From NCBI GenBank assembly GCA_964453655.1, contig CAYVSP010000003.1, positions 1-44,902 on the forward strand: a stretch of 44,902 bases of DNA, in the 5' to 3' direction. The stretch comes from CAYVSP01 sp964453655 (GTDB taxonomy: Bacteria > Patescibacteriota > Saccharimonadia > Saccharimonadales > CAYVSP01). Within the stretch, counting starts at the first letter, position 1. Every line of letters begins with the position of its first letter. Shown piece after piece: positions 1 to 8,374 of the stretch. Below the pieces are notes generated by a model that was given only the letters and a program-made list of their open reading frames with translations, was not told where the DNA came from and made no database searches. Position numbers and translations under genes: made by a program.

Positions 1-4
1 CTTA

Positions 5-524
5 TGGTGGAGCTGCCGGGTACTGCCCCCGGGTCCGCTAGTTTACCAATGTTAGACGTCTACAGGCTTAGGTCATTTAATTACTGCAAAACATTGAAAT
101 GACCAAAAAGTTTTACAGGTTGATTCAATTGTCTTAACCGAATGTCGAATCAAATATTCGGTGCATCCAGATGATATGACACGCTACTAGAATATCTGGC
201 GTCAGGCTAGGCGCGGCTTTAGTAAATTAAACTAAAGCTAATGCTTTAGGAGCAAAAGCAGCAGCAAGACTGTTAAGTTTTGTGCTTACAAATGCAGTAA
301 AGCGTTCTTTAAGATTTGCATCTAAAAGGTTGTTGCCTATTCAAGACCTACCTACCGATGTTTCATATCCTAAAAATCGTTGATTTTTTGCTGAAAAGAT
401 ATATTCTTCACTACCAAACTAAACAATTTCAGATTCATGAAACACCAATAGGTAGGCCTCACGCTGACAAGCGACCTGCTGATCTAACTGATAAAGTCCA
501 ACGTCGAGCTTAAAATTCAGCCCC
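5..524 (-). ncRNA. ssrA: tmRNA (transfer-messenger RNA)
   Basis: Ribosome-rescue RNA, read on the minus strand. The 5' end GGGGCTG (524 down to 518) pairs with CAGCTCC near position 10 to give a 7-bp acceptor stem. Its third pair is G-U, the alanine identity pair, and an encoded CCA ends at position 5. The 5' D-loop-like stretch GCTCGACG and the 3' T-arm stem CCGGG/CCCGG are also visible. The T-loop is GGCAGTA rather than TTCNANN. A tag frame runs from GCA at 319 to TAG at 239: 26 residues, starting ANLKERFTAF and ending AAAFAPKA. The stop is followed directly by the hairpin GCTTTAG/CTAAAGC. At about 520 nt it is longer than typical tmRNAs (about 350-400 nt). The tag frame is my inference. 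Confidence 0.9.
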
Positions 525-533
525 GTAACAGAT

Positions 534-562
534 ATTATACACTCTTAATACGCTTATGTCTA
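534..562 (-). promoter_or_regulatory. Promoter of ssrA
   Basis: On the minus strand TAGACA (562-557), 17 bases, then TATAAT (539-534), ending 9 nt before the mature tmRNA 5' end. This is a near-consensus sigma70-type promoter. Confidence 0.75.
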
Positions 563-582
563 CCCCTTTGCCTTCGCGAAAA

Positions 583-1047
583 CTAAACATCAAACGGGTG
601 GTCGCATGACCCTGGTTTGTCGCCTCGGCACACTTCCTGGTGCATGAGCGTCAAGCTCTCCAATAGTTGGGCCTGTTGTTTGTCACTTAATTTAGCAAAC
701 ATCGGCGCGTGATAGCTATTTAATACTTGCAGGGCTTCTTCCGTCATGCGCTCTCCTTTGGACGAGGGTACAGTAATATGCTCTCGGCGATTACGCTCAC
801 TGATGCGAGTTGTCAGCATACTTTGATCATGCAGCAGCTTTATTTGTCGGCTAATACTAGCCTCAGTTTGACCAAGTGCTTCGGCTATATAGCGCTGCTG
901 AACATTTGGATTCCACTGTAACACCATCAATATCTTAAATTGGGAAAACCCTATGCCGAGCCGTTCCTGCAGTGCTTGATCAGATTGTTTGGCTAACACG
1001 CCAGACAAATGTTGAAGCAGGTAGCCGATGTTGTTTGTTGGTCGCAT
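583..1047 (-). CDS. MarR-family transcriptional regulator
   Basis: 154-residue winged-helix protein of the MarR family, normally a dimeric DNA-binding repressor that responds to small phenolic or oxidative signals. The centre shows the family pattern: FSQFKILMVL helix, a helix-turn-helix around residues 50-75 (QRYIAEALGQTEASISRQIK), and a wing with RRNREH-like basic residues (ISERNRREHITV). The ends are helical and suit dimerisation. The C-terminus is Cys-containing (VCRGDKPGSCDH), which could sense redox state; that is speculation. It stands alone between tmRNA and rsmA, so its target is not apparent. Confidence 0.85.
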   Translation of the reverse strand: MRPTNNIGYLLQHLSGVLAKQSDQALQERLGIGFSQFKILMVLQWNPNVQQRYIAEALGQTEASISRQIKLLHDQSMLTTRISERNRREHITVPSSKGERMTEEALQVLNSYHAPMFAKLSDKQQAQLLESLTLMHQEVCRGDKPGSCDHPFDV

Positions 1048-1137
1048 TAGTTTAAAACCTTGAAAATATCTTAACCAACTAATTGTAGCGCATGCATACT
1101 TAACACATCAAGTATTGGCTGCGTTGGAGCAGGGAAG

Positions 1138-1950
1138 TTACAAAATTTCGGCTTTGACGCTGGCTACATAAAGTCTGTTCCAGTCCCTAAGAGACAACGC
1201 TTGGGGACGCAAGTCAGAAGCAATTTGAGCCTCATCCAGAACTGCTTGTATCTGAGCCTTTTCCATTCTTAGACTGCCTGCTAGAGAGTTAATCAGGGTT
1301 TTGCGTCGCGCGGCAAATCCAGCTTTTACCAACCTAAAAAAGGCTTTTGTGCCAATGTCCGATAGGAGTTGTTCTGATCGGCTCTTGAGAATCAAAATCT
1401 GCGAATCAACTTTGGGTGGCGGTGTGAACAATCGAGCTGGGACGACCTGACCCAAGCTAACCTGCCAGTAAAATTGAGCTGTTACGGACAACAACGACAT
1501 AGCGCCTGGCTGAGCCGCTACTCGCTGGGCCACTTCTTTTTGGACCAATAAAACAACCCGACTGGCTGGATTTGGTGAGTCCGATAGCATTCTGAGTAGA
1601 TTACCGGTCAAGTAGTAAGGAATATTGGCCACAATCTTATACTTTGGGGGCAGCTGGGTTAAGTCAAGCCGTAAAATATCCCCTTCCATCACCTCCAGTC
1701 CCTCCCCCTGCATATGTGCTAGGTTTATCCTTTCACTTAGAGATTTGGCGAGTTGGTGGTCTTTTTCAACGGCTATAACGTGGTTAGTCTGCTCTAGCAG
1801 CTTTTTGGTGAGTGTTCCCAGACCTGGGCCAATTTCAAGCACATTATCATCTTTAGTCAGCTCTCCTGCTGCACAAATAGCGTCTAAGGCTTGTTCATCG
1901 TGCAGCCAATGCTGGCCCAGGCTTTTCTTGGTAGTATGTTCACTGGTCAT
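1138..1950 (-). CDS. rsmA: 16S rRNA dimethyladenosine transferase RsmA (KsgA)
   Basis: Uses SAM to dimethylate the two adjacent adenines in the helix-45 loop of 16S rRNA during small-subunit maturation. 270 residues, usual family length. The SAM-binding motif VLEIGPGLGTLT lies at residues 38-48, the acidic VEKD at 61-64, and the catalytic NIPYYL at 109-114. The C-terminal helical rRNA-binding domain includes FAARRKTLINSL. The start is supported by a -10 box TATAGT (1962-1957) exactly 6 nt upstream of the ATG, which implies a leaderless mRNA. The gene follows the Rpf-like gene on the same strand. Confidence 0.97.
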   Translation of the reverse strand: MTSEHTTKKSLGQHWLHDEQALDAICAAGELTKDDNVLEIGPGLGTLTKKLLEQTNHVIAVEKDHQLAKSLSERINLAHMQGEGLEVMEGDILRLDLTQLPPKYKIVANIPYYLTGNLLRMLSDSPNPASRVVLLVQKEVAQRVAAQPGAMSLLSVTAQFYWQVSLGQVVPARLFTPPPKVDSQILILKSRSEQLLSDIGTKAFFRLVKAGFAARRKTLINSLAGSLRMEKAQIQAVLDEAQIASDLRPQALSLRDWNRLYVASVKAEIL

Positions 1951-1956
1951 ACTCTG

Positions 1957-1962
1957 ACTATA
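1957..1962 (-). promoter_or_regulatory. -10 box of rsmA, 6 nt before the ATG
   Basis: TATAGT followed by CAGAGT and then ATG. Transcription would start on or next to the A of the start codon. One of nine exact N6 cases in the window. Confidence 0.55.
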
Positions 1963-1981
1963 ACAAATCTAGAGATTACAT

Positions 1982-3247
1982 CTACCAGCTGTGATAGCTT
2001 TGCCAATGGCTAGAAGCAGCAGCCCAACTACCGTAACGACCGACCGCATAACCTGAGCACCAACGCATTTGAGTGACCGGATTACTCGCCCAATCACCCC
2101 CGGCGGCCGACATTTTGGATGGAGGTGTGGCCTGGCACAAACCATAGCCGCCGGCGCCCGGCGCACCATGATAAGCCGGACAACCGCCAGCCTCGCCTTG
2201 CCACTTGGTGGCACACCAACCAGACTCATGACTAATGATATAGTTGGCATAGCCGTAATCGCCTTCCGATAAGCCGGCGGATGCCATAATGGCAGTCTTA
2301 TCTGTCGGCACATCAATAAAGCTACCCTCCGCAACAATTTGCACGACGGGCGGTTGAATAGTAACTTCCTGTACAATTTGCCGCTTGCCGTCTGGACCAT
2401 TAATGAAGGTAACTAGTTTTTTGCCTGGACTGCCTTGCTGACGGATAGCGGTTGCACCCAAAGAAAGACTCTTGTCTTTTATTCTTTGCTGTGGCATTGC
2501 AATTTCTTGTTGTTCAGTTAGTAGCTGGGTACCTTTACGTAAAATGAATACTTGTTGATTCGGCGTAATTGTTGTGCTGGCGCCGGGCTGGACACTGTCG
2601 CCTTCTGCGAGATGGATGTTTTTTTCCTTTAGTAAATCACTCACTTTGGCAGTCTGAGTCCTCACCTCGGCGGGCGTACCATAGACATTCAACACAAGCG
2701 GCGTGGCACGCTTAACCGTAACCTTAGCGGTAATGCCGTCTCTTAGAAAGTCATTCGATGGCGCCTCATTAACAACGTCTTCAGGGTAAAGATTGACACC
2801 AACTTGTTGGGCAACACTACGCGGTGTTGTGGCTGCGCTCAACGAAAAAACCTTGGTGCTGCCTTCAACCACCGTCACTGGCCTTGCCCGGTAGACGTTT
2901 ACTTTAAAATTGTCTTCCACTATGGGTGTATCGGCTGCCGGTTCTACCACATCGCCTTGATTGAGGACGATATTAAGTCGCTTTAAAAAATCACCGACAG
3001 TGGTTGCGCGAGTCGGCAGGGTTTCTTCCTTTTTATTATTATTAAGAATTACGATGTGAGAGTCACTAGCAGTAACGGTGTGGCTACCAAGCGAAACAAA
3101 AAGCGTCAGCGTAATAAAAAACAGAATTAAAAAGGTAGCTACTGGCACAATAAATGGATGACTTTTAAGTGCCACGAGGCGATGACGCCTGGCCGTTCGC
3201 TTGGCGAGGTGTTTGTTCTTGTGGACAAATTTAATGCGTTTACGCAT
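1982..3247 (-). CDS. Rpf-like secreted/anchored muralytic protein (DUF348 repeats, G5-like, lysozyme-like domain)
   Basis: 421 residues with the architecture of resuscitation-promoting-factor/YabE-type cell-wall hydrolases. A basic N-terminus precedes one membrane segment at about residues 31-53 (FIVPVATFLILFFITLTLFV). Then come three DUF348-type modules (roughly 60-105, 110-155 and 165-210; for example ATTVGDFLKRLNI and KVSDLLKEKNI), a G5-like stretch (about 235-300), and a C-terminal lysozyme-like domain from about residue 320. That domain contains SHESGW, whose Glu is the likely catalytic acid, and GGYGLCQATPP. Several Cys near the C-terminus may form disulfides outside the cell. The role is probably peptidoglycan cleavage at the cell's own or a host's wall. 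Confidence 0.85.
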   Translation of the reverse strand: MRKRIKFVHKNKHLAKRTARRHRLVALKSHPFIVPVATFLILFFITLTLFVSLGSHTVTASDSHIVILNNNKKEETLPTRATTVGDFLKRLNIVLNQGDVVEPAADTPIVEDNFKVNVYRARPVTVVEGSTKVFSLSAATTPRSVAQQVGVNLYPEDVVNEAPSNDFLRDGITAKVTVKRATPLVLNVYGTPAEVRTQTAKVSDLLKEKNIHLAEGDSVQPGASTTITPNQQVFILRKGTQLLTEQQEIAMPQQRIKDKSLSLGATAIRQQGSPGKKLVTFINGPDGKRQIVQEVTIQPPVVQIVAEGSFIDVPTDKTAIMASAGLSEGDYGYANYIISHESGWCATKWQGEAGGCPAYHGAPGAGGYGLCQATPPSKMSAAGGDWASNPVTQMRWCSGYAVGRYGSWAAASSHWQSYHSW

Positions 3248-3358
3248 TGGTGGTGCCTACCCGCACGCTCCTTTTATGACTACTTATCTTCAAAACGACA
3301 ACAATTTCACCAAAGAAAACCAGCGTCCAGTGTAGCAAATTTAAGGGGTAAATGCTAC

Positions 3359-5479
3359 TTACAGTCGCTCTAGAGGAGCAAAAGCAATATTCAGCTTTTT
3401 AGTACCACTCCCCTTAAAATAAATAGTTGCGTTGTCGCCGCTTATCTCGACAACCCGGCCGGTTCCAAAAAGCTTATGGCGCACCTGATCGCCCTCATTT
3501 AGTTCCGGTAGATAGACGGGCTCCTGATTGACTTCATCAAAGTTTGGTGGAGTCGATTCAAAAGCTGTCCGTTGGCTGGCAGGCTCAATCTCACTCAAGA
3601 ATCTGGACGGTGGATTGTGCTGAGAGGTTCCATAAAGTAAGCGCTGGCTAGCATGAATGAGATACAGCTCCTCTTTAGCCCTAGTCATGCCGACATAACA
3701 TAGCCGCCGCTCCTCTTCCATTTCATTTTGATCATACAAGGCCCGCGAGTGTGGAAAGATAGTCTCTTCCATACCGGTTATAAACACCACTGGAAACTCC
3801 AGGCCCTTAGCAGCATGTAAAGTCATTAGCGTTACAGCGTCATTACCAAATTTGGCGGCGTCAATGTCGCTAATTAGTGCCACTTCCTCTAAGAAACCGG
3901 CTAGCCCTGCCTCTTCGAATGAGCGAGCCACACTTAAAAGCTCGCGTACGTTTTCCTGCCGAGCTTCGCCTTGCGGTGTACCATCTGTCAGATAGTCTAG
4001 GTAGTTTAAGCGACGTATTAGGCTGTCCAGCAGGCCGGATAGACTTGTTTCTGCAATAAGCTCATGGAGTTTACTAATCAATTCGCCCAGCTCGTGCAAC
4101 GCTTGACGTGCTTTGGGAGTTAGCTCTATACAACTATCAACCTGCAATAAGGCACCCAGCAAACTTTTGCCACCCCGCCAATCATGGAAAACTTGAAGCG
4201 ACTTTGGTCCGATACCACGCGTTGGCACATTCACAACGCGCTCAAAGCTAACATGGTCTTGTGGTTGATAAATAAGCCTTAAATAGGCTAACAAGTCTTT
4301 AATTTCTTTGCGTTCATAAAAGCGTACCCCGCCAACTATGCGATAAGGAATAGCGTAACGGATAAATGTCTCTTCGATGGAGCGGCTCTGAGCATTAGTA
4401 CGATATAGCACGGCGAAATCCTCAAATTTCCTCAGGCGCAGGTCCGTGGCCGTTCGAACGCGTTGCATTACCGCTTCAGCCTCGGCCCGCTCACTGCCGA
4501 CTTGCATGATCTGGACTGGCATACCATGCTGTGCTTCGGTCCATAACTTCTTATCAGAACGCTGCTGGTTCTTAGTGATAACGGCATGTGCCGCTTCCAA
4601 AATGTGCTTTGTACTTCGGTAATTTTGCTCAAGTTTAATAATAGTCGTTTTGGGATAGTCTTTTTCAAAATTAAGAATATTTCTAAAGTCAGCACCTCGC
4701 CAGGAGTAAATACTTTGCCAATCGTCACCAACGACGGCAATGTTTTGATCTTTATTAGTTAGTAGCTTTACCAAGCGGTACTGCGCCGCGTTGGTGTCTT
4801 GATACTCATCGATTAGGACATAGCGAAATTGACGTTGCCATTTCTCGAAAATTTCTTTCTGGCTTTCTAATAAGTACACGGTGCGTCCGATCAGATCATC
4901 AAAATCAAGAGCGCTGGCGTCTTTGAGTACTTGTTGATAACGAGGAAAGGCTGCTGAAGCCGCGCGCTCTGCTGGACTATTCTGTAGCCCGGCATACTGG
5001 GCTGGCGTAATCAACTCATTTTTAGCACTGCTAATCAGGCTTGCCAATAATCTAGGCGGGAAACTTTTTTCGTCAATGTGCAGCTCTTTTGCTACTTGCT
5101 TTAGCGCTGCTTGCCGATCGGCCTCATCAAAGATAACGAAATTACGTGGAATGCCACTATGCTCACCGTCCTGTCTAAGTATTCGTACACAAATGCTGTG
5201 AAATGTACCAGCGAACGGCAGGAATGAACGGTTATCGGGATTCTCGCCCATTAGCTTAGCAATCCGTTCACGCATTTCGCGAGCCGCCTTATTGGTAAAT
5301 GTTACTGCCAAGATATTAAACGGGGTCGCTTTCTTGCTGGTAATTAAGTAAGCAATCCGGTGCGTCAGTGTCTTAGTCTTACCACTGCCGGCACCAGCTA
5401 GAATAAGCAACGGACCCTCAGTAGTTTCAACTGCCCGCTGCTGCTCTTTATTTAATCCTGTCAGTAAGCTCTCAAGCAC
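3359..5479 (-). CDS. pcrA: UvrD/PcrA-type superfamily 1 DNA helicase
   Basis: ATP-dependent 3'-5' helicase acting in repair and replication restart. 706 residues with the full SF1A motif set: Walker A GAGSGKT near residue 30, QTNK-type NKAAREMRERI, Walker B DEYQDTN around 223-229, GDDWQSIYSWRGAD (the usual GDDDQ reads GDDWQ here), LEQNYRS, VTLMTLHAAKGLEF and CYVGMTRAKEEL. The C-terminus carries the Tudor-like PcrA tail (GDQVRHKLFGTGRVVEI), which favours PcrA over Rep. The start codon is GTG, with TAAAAT (5491-5486) exactly 6 nt upstream, so the message is probably leaderless. Confidence 0.95.
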   Translation of the reverse strand: MLESLLTGLNKEQQRAVETTEGPLLILAGAGSGKTKTLTHRIAYLITSKKATPFNILAVTFTNKAAREMRERIAKLMGENPDNRSFLPFAGTFHSICVRILRQDGEHSGIPRNFVIFDEADRQAALKQVAKELHIDEKSFPPRLLASLISSAKNELITPAQYAGLQNSPAERAASAAFPRYQQVLKDASALDFDDLIGRTVYLLESQKEIFEKWQRQFRYVLIDEYQDTNAAQYRLVKLLTNKDQNIAVVGDDWQSIYSWRGADFRNILNFEKDYPKTTIIKLEQNYRSTKHILEAAHAVITKNQQRSDKKLWTEAQHGMPVQIMQVGSERAEAEAVMQRVRTATDLRLRKFEDFAVLYRTNAQSRSIEETFIRYAIPYRIVGGVRFYERKEIKDLLAYLRLIYQPQDHVSFERVVNVPTRGIGPKSLQVFHDWRGGKSLLGALLQVDSCIELTPKARQALHELGELISKLHELIAETSLSGLLDSLIRRLNYLDYLTDGTPQGEARQENVRELLSVARSFEEAGLAGFLEEVALISDIDAAKFGNDAVTLMTLHAAKGLEFPVVFITGMEETIFPHSRALYDQNEMEEERRLCYVGMTRAKEELYLIHASQRLLYGTSQHNPPSRFLSEIEPASQRTAFESTPPNFDEVNQEPVYLPELNEGDQVRHKLFGTGRVVEISGDNATIYFKGSGTKKLNIAFAPLERL

Positions 5480-5510
5480 TTGGCTATTTTAGCAGCAATA
5501 GGCTTGCTAG

Positions 5511-6077
5511 CTAAGAGCTCATCAGTAGCCAAGCTATCAACAACAAGGCTACTGCACCAACTCCCAAAATCAGTAATAAAATGCGCTTGCTGCGCTGGCG
5601 TTTCTCTTCGCCGACGTGAACGACGTATTGCTTATCATCTATTAGCTTTTGCACAGTTGCTTGGCGAGCTTTTTCTTCGTCACTAACTTTTTCTTCACTT
5701 GTTTCTGTTTCTTTTTCTTTTTTGTCAGATTCAGCTTGTTGTATTGCAGAACTATCAGATGTTTTTGGATTATCTTCACTCGGTTTAGTTGGTGGTTCCG
5801 GTGTTGGTGGTTCAGGCGCCACGGTTTCGTGTAATGGACTTACCGGGTGTGCCTCATGAGGCGCAATCTTATCTTCAGTTGATTTTAGAGAGCTGTCTTG
5901 TTCATCGTTATCTTTTTTACTGGCAGCAACACTAGTGGAAGCTGAAGCGGTAACCATCGGATCTTCCACCATACTTTTATGTCCTACTATGATCGGGCGT
6001 GAGGTAGTATCTGGCCTGCTTTGGCCCGGCTTGGCAACATCAAAAACGCCGCTCGTATCATCATTTTTTGCGTTCAC
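5511..6077 (-). CDS. Hypothetical single-pass membrane protein with long acidic/Pro-rich N-terminal region
   Basis: I do not recognise this family. I chose GTG at 6077 because GAGGGG lies 7 nt upstream. An in-frame ATG at 6116 would overlap tpiA by 56 bases; the GTG start overlaps by 17. The 188-residue product is low-complexity, rich in Glu, Lys, Ser and Pro (repeated PEPPT-like motifs and KEKETETSEEK). It then has a basic patch (EEKRQRSKR) and a C-terminal hydrophobic helix (ILLLILGVGAVALLLIAWLL) ending right at the membrane face, as in tail-anchored proteins. It is the last gene of a pgk-tpiA-linked run on the minus strand. Confidence 0.7.
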   Translation of the reverse strand: MNAKNDDTSGVFDVAKPGQSRPDTTSRPIIVGHKSMVEDPMVTASASTSVAASKKDNDEQDSSLKSTEDKIAPHEAHPVSPLHETVAPEPPTPEPPTKPSEDNPKTSDSSAIQQAESDKKEKETETSEEKVSDEEKARQATVQKLIDDKQYVVHVGEEKRQRSKRILLLILGVGAVALLLIAWLLMSS

Positions 6078-6879
6078 TATTTGTCCCCTCTGCTTCATGA
6101 AGTACTTTTTCGGCACTTTGTATTATGCTGCTAAACTCCTGATAATTCAGACTCGCGCCGCCAGGTAACAAACCATCAATTCCAGGTACTGTTAAGTAAC
6201 CATAGGCGTTTTCACCATCGCTACTGCCACCATAAAGCACACGAACCCGTTTGGCGGCTTTTTCACCATAGAGTTCACCAATATGATGTCTGATTAAAGC
6301 AGCTGCCTTTTCAACCTCATCCGGTTTAGCAATGGCATGGTGAGTATAATCACTGCCGCTACTAATGGCCCAAACCGGCTCATAAGCAACGACCAAATCC
6401 CCAACTTCCTCAGCCGTCAAGCCACTGATAGCCGTGGTAAGCTGGTCGTGAATAACTCGCGGTGTCTCACCCATCATTTTTTCGCTTTTAGTCTCGCCAA
6501 CACACAAGATAGGAATCAGTTCATTGCGAAAGGCGGCAGCCACTTTTTCACTCACCAGGCTTAAACTTTCATTAAAAATATGCCGGCGTTCAGAGTGGCC
6601 AACCAACACATAGTGGACTATATCGCGCAGCATGCTAAACGAGACTTCGCCGGTAAAAGCTCCATCATCTTTGAAATAGGCGTTCTGAGCAGCCAAGCGG
6701 AACTTGCGCCTGTCAAGCTGAACGCTCAAAGGCTGCAAAGCAAGCATGCTGGGTGCTAACACTACTTCAATATCCCGATGTCCTTTAATGTGTTTATCGA
6801 GCCGCTGTAATAGCAAGCTGGACTGCGCCACCGTCAAATGCATTTTCCAGTTTCCAACGATTAAAATCTTACGCATCAT
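6061..6879 (-). CDS. tpiA: Triosephosphate isomerase
   Basis: Interconverts glyceraldehyde-3-phosphate and dihydroxyacetone phosphate in the cytosol. 272 residues, slightly long for the family (about 250). Visible: substrate-binding NWKMH near residue 10, catalytic His in VLVGHSERR, catalytic Glu in VVAYEPVWAI, phosphate loop LYGGSSDGEN and a C-terminal LLPGGASL. Two consecutive ATGs begin the frame (6879 and 6876). A -10-like TACAAT lies 10 nt upstream. It follows pgk by 21 bases on the same strand, the usual gap-pgk-tpi style of linkage. Confidence 0.96.
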   Translation of the reverse strand: MMRKILIVGNWKMHLTVAQSSLLLQRLDKHIKGHRDIEVVLAPSMLALQPLSVQLDRRKFRLAAQNAYFKDDGAFTGEVSFSMLRDIVHYVLVGHSERRHIFNESLSLVSEKVAAAFRNELIPILCVGETKSEKMMGETPRVIHDQLTTAISGLTAEEVGDLVVAYEPVWAISSGSDYTHHAIAKPDEVEKAAALIRHHIGELYGEKAAKRVRVLYGGSSDGENAYGYLTVPGIDGLLPGGASLNYQEFSSIIQSAEKVLHEAEGTNSERKK

Positions 6880-6900
6880 GCTTAAGGTTATTGTACAGCA

Positions 6901-8196
6901 TTATTTACCTTTATTTTGCAGTGCTTCAACCCCTGGTAGTTTTTTGCCGGCCATCAATTCCAGGCTGGCACCGCCGCCGGTTGAAACATGATTAAAGTAG
7001 CTTGTCATGTGGCGCTCAGCCAGGTAAGCCGCAGTGTCGCCACCACCCACTAAGGTAAACGGTTGATGGCCGTATTCGCCAATTAAAGCATCAATGACTA
7101 GTTCTGTGCCATGTGCAAATGGACCGACCGCCCCTTGCAGAGCAGGTACTTCGGTTACCCCCATTGCACCATTCCATACAACTGTTTCGCACAGCTGAGT
7201 TGCACCAGCAATAAAGGCACCACTAAACGGCCCAATATCTAATATCATTTCGTCAGCTTTAATCATCGCGCTTTCGCGCGGCGGCCGCTTTGGATAGTTT
7301 TCTACTTCTGCAATCACGTGCGCATCCCAATCTACAATGCGAGTTGTGGCATGTTCCTCAACACGTTTTGCCACTACACCGTCTTGCGGTAAGTAAAAAA
7401 TAAAGTGTTCTTTCTTAGCTTTAGTGCGGGCTTTTTCTAATATATCCTTGGCCAGCGGCAAATCAGTTTTATCAGCCATGCTCTTGCCAATTTTGACACC
7501 TTGAGCCAGCAAAAATGTATTAGACATAGCCCCACCGATTACTACGATGTCGGCAATTTCAATGAAACGTTTTATGATATCGATTTTATCGGCAATCTTG
7601 GCGCCGCCTACAATTGCCATTAAAGGGCGCTGGGGCTTTTCCATAACGTCAGTGATGGTGTCTACTTCTTGTTCGAGTAAGAGTCCAGCTACAGCTGGCA
7701 GTAGTTTCGCTACACCACTAATCGACGCATGGTTCCGATGGGCATTACCAAACGCATCTTGGACGAATACCTGGCAGCCATTGGCTAGTTCGGCGGCAAA
7801 GCCTGAATCATTAGCTTCTTCACCAGCGTGAAAACGGGTGTTCTCGAGCAACAGTATCTGACCAGGTTTCAGCTTTGAGACTGTTTGTTTTACGACCGGG
7901 CCGATGCAGTCTTTCTCAAACTGCACTTCTTTGCCAATGAGTTTAGAAAGTATTGGCGCAACTGGCCGTAAGCTAAACTTAGGCACAACCTTTCCATCAG
8001 GTCGACCTCGGTGGCTGATGAGTACAATCCGGCATTTTTTCTCAAGTAAATACTTTAAAGTTGGCAGCGAGGCCTTGATGCGATAGTCGTCAGTAACTTC
8101 GCCTTGGTCATTACCAGGCACATTATAGTCAACACTTACCAGAACGCATTTATCGTCAAGCTTGATATCTCTAATTGTTTTTTTGCGAAATCCCAC
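6901..8196 (-). CDS. pgk: Phosphoglycerate kinase
   Basis: Transfers phosphate from 1,3-bisphosphoglycerate to ADP. 431 residues, longer than the usual 390-400. N-terminal substrate-binding signatures: VSVDYNVPGN, ISHRGRPDG and LLLENTRFHAGEE. The central GGAKIADKI and the C-terminal nucleotide-binding VVWNGAMGVTE and GGGDTAAY follow. The start codon is GTG, with GGAG a few bases upstream and TATAAT at 8227-8222. The gene lies between pyk and tpiA on the same strand. A structured intergenic segment sits upstream. Confidence 0.97.
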   Translation of the reverse strand: MGFRKKTIRDIKLDDKCVLVSVDYNVPGNDQGEVTDDYRIKASLPTLKYLLEKKCRIVLISHRGRPDGKVVPKFSLRPVAPILSKLIGKEVQFEKDCIGPVVKQTVSKLKPGQILLLENTRFHAGEEANDSGFAAELANGCQVFVQDAFGNAHRNHASISGVAKLLPAVAGLLLEQEVDTITDVMEKPQRPLMAIVGGAKIADKIDIIKRFIEIADIVVIGGAMSNTFLLAQGVKIGKSMADKTDLPLAKDILEKARTKAKKEHFIFYLPQDGVVAKRVEEHATTRIVDWDAHVIAEVENYPKRPPRESAMIKADEMILDIGPFSGAFIAGATQLCETVVWNGAMGVTEVPALQGAVGPFAHGTELVIDALIGEYGHQPFTLVGGGDTAAYLAERHMTSYFNHVSTGGGASLELMAGKKLPGVEALQNKGK

Positions 8197-8221
8197 CCTA
8201 CTCCACCCGCTTTATTCCTAT

Positions 8222-8227
8222 ATTATA
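8222..8227 (-). promoter_or_regulatory. Probable -10 box for pgk
   Basis: TATAAT on the minus strand, about 25 bases before the GTG start of pgk and followed by a Shine-Dalgarno-like GGAG. No convincing -35 is visible. pgk-tpiA may therefore be transcribed independently of pyk. Confidence 0.45.
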
Positions 8228-8263
8228 AACTGTAATTAGATTAAATTGGGAAGAGAAGCTGCG

Positions 8264-8374
8264 GTTCGCGCTAAGCGAATTGGAATTTATTTCCAAAGCA
8301 GCGATGAGAAACCCAAGCCGGAGGTCCCATTTACCTGTGTTACAGGCCAAATGGGCCGCGCATGGGTGTCTCAT
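8264..8374 (-). other. Dense inverted-repeat block between pyk and pgk
   Basis: Immediately 3' of the pyk stop codon. An outer pair ATGAGAAACCCA (8304-8315) / TGGGTGTCTCAT (8363-8374) has one mismatch. It encloses CCCATTT (8326-8332) / AAATGGG (8349-8355), which encloses CCTGT/ACAGG. Two further small hairpins follow on the minus strand: TTTGGAA/TTCCAA around 8280-8297 and TTCGC/GCGAA around 8264-8280. It lacks a terminal U-run, so it is not a plain terminator. It could be a processed RNA, an mRNA stabiliser or a pgk leader. Confidence 0.5.

Noticed and set aside
316..513. 65-codon plus-strand frame at the left end
   Set aside because: It lies entirely antisense to the tmRNA, whose acceptor stem, tag frame and promoter are all visible.
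1969..2400. 143-codon minus-strand frame overlapping the Rpf-like C-terminus
   Set aside because: Shifted-frame shadow of the lysozyme-like domain; Arg/Pro-rich translation with no recognisable motif.
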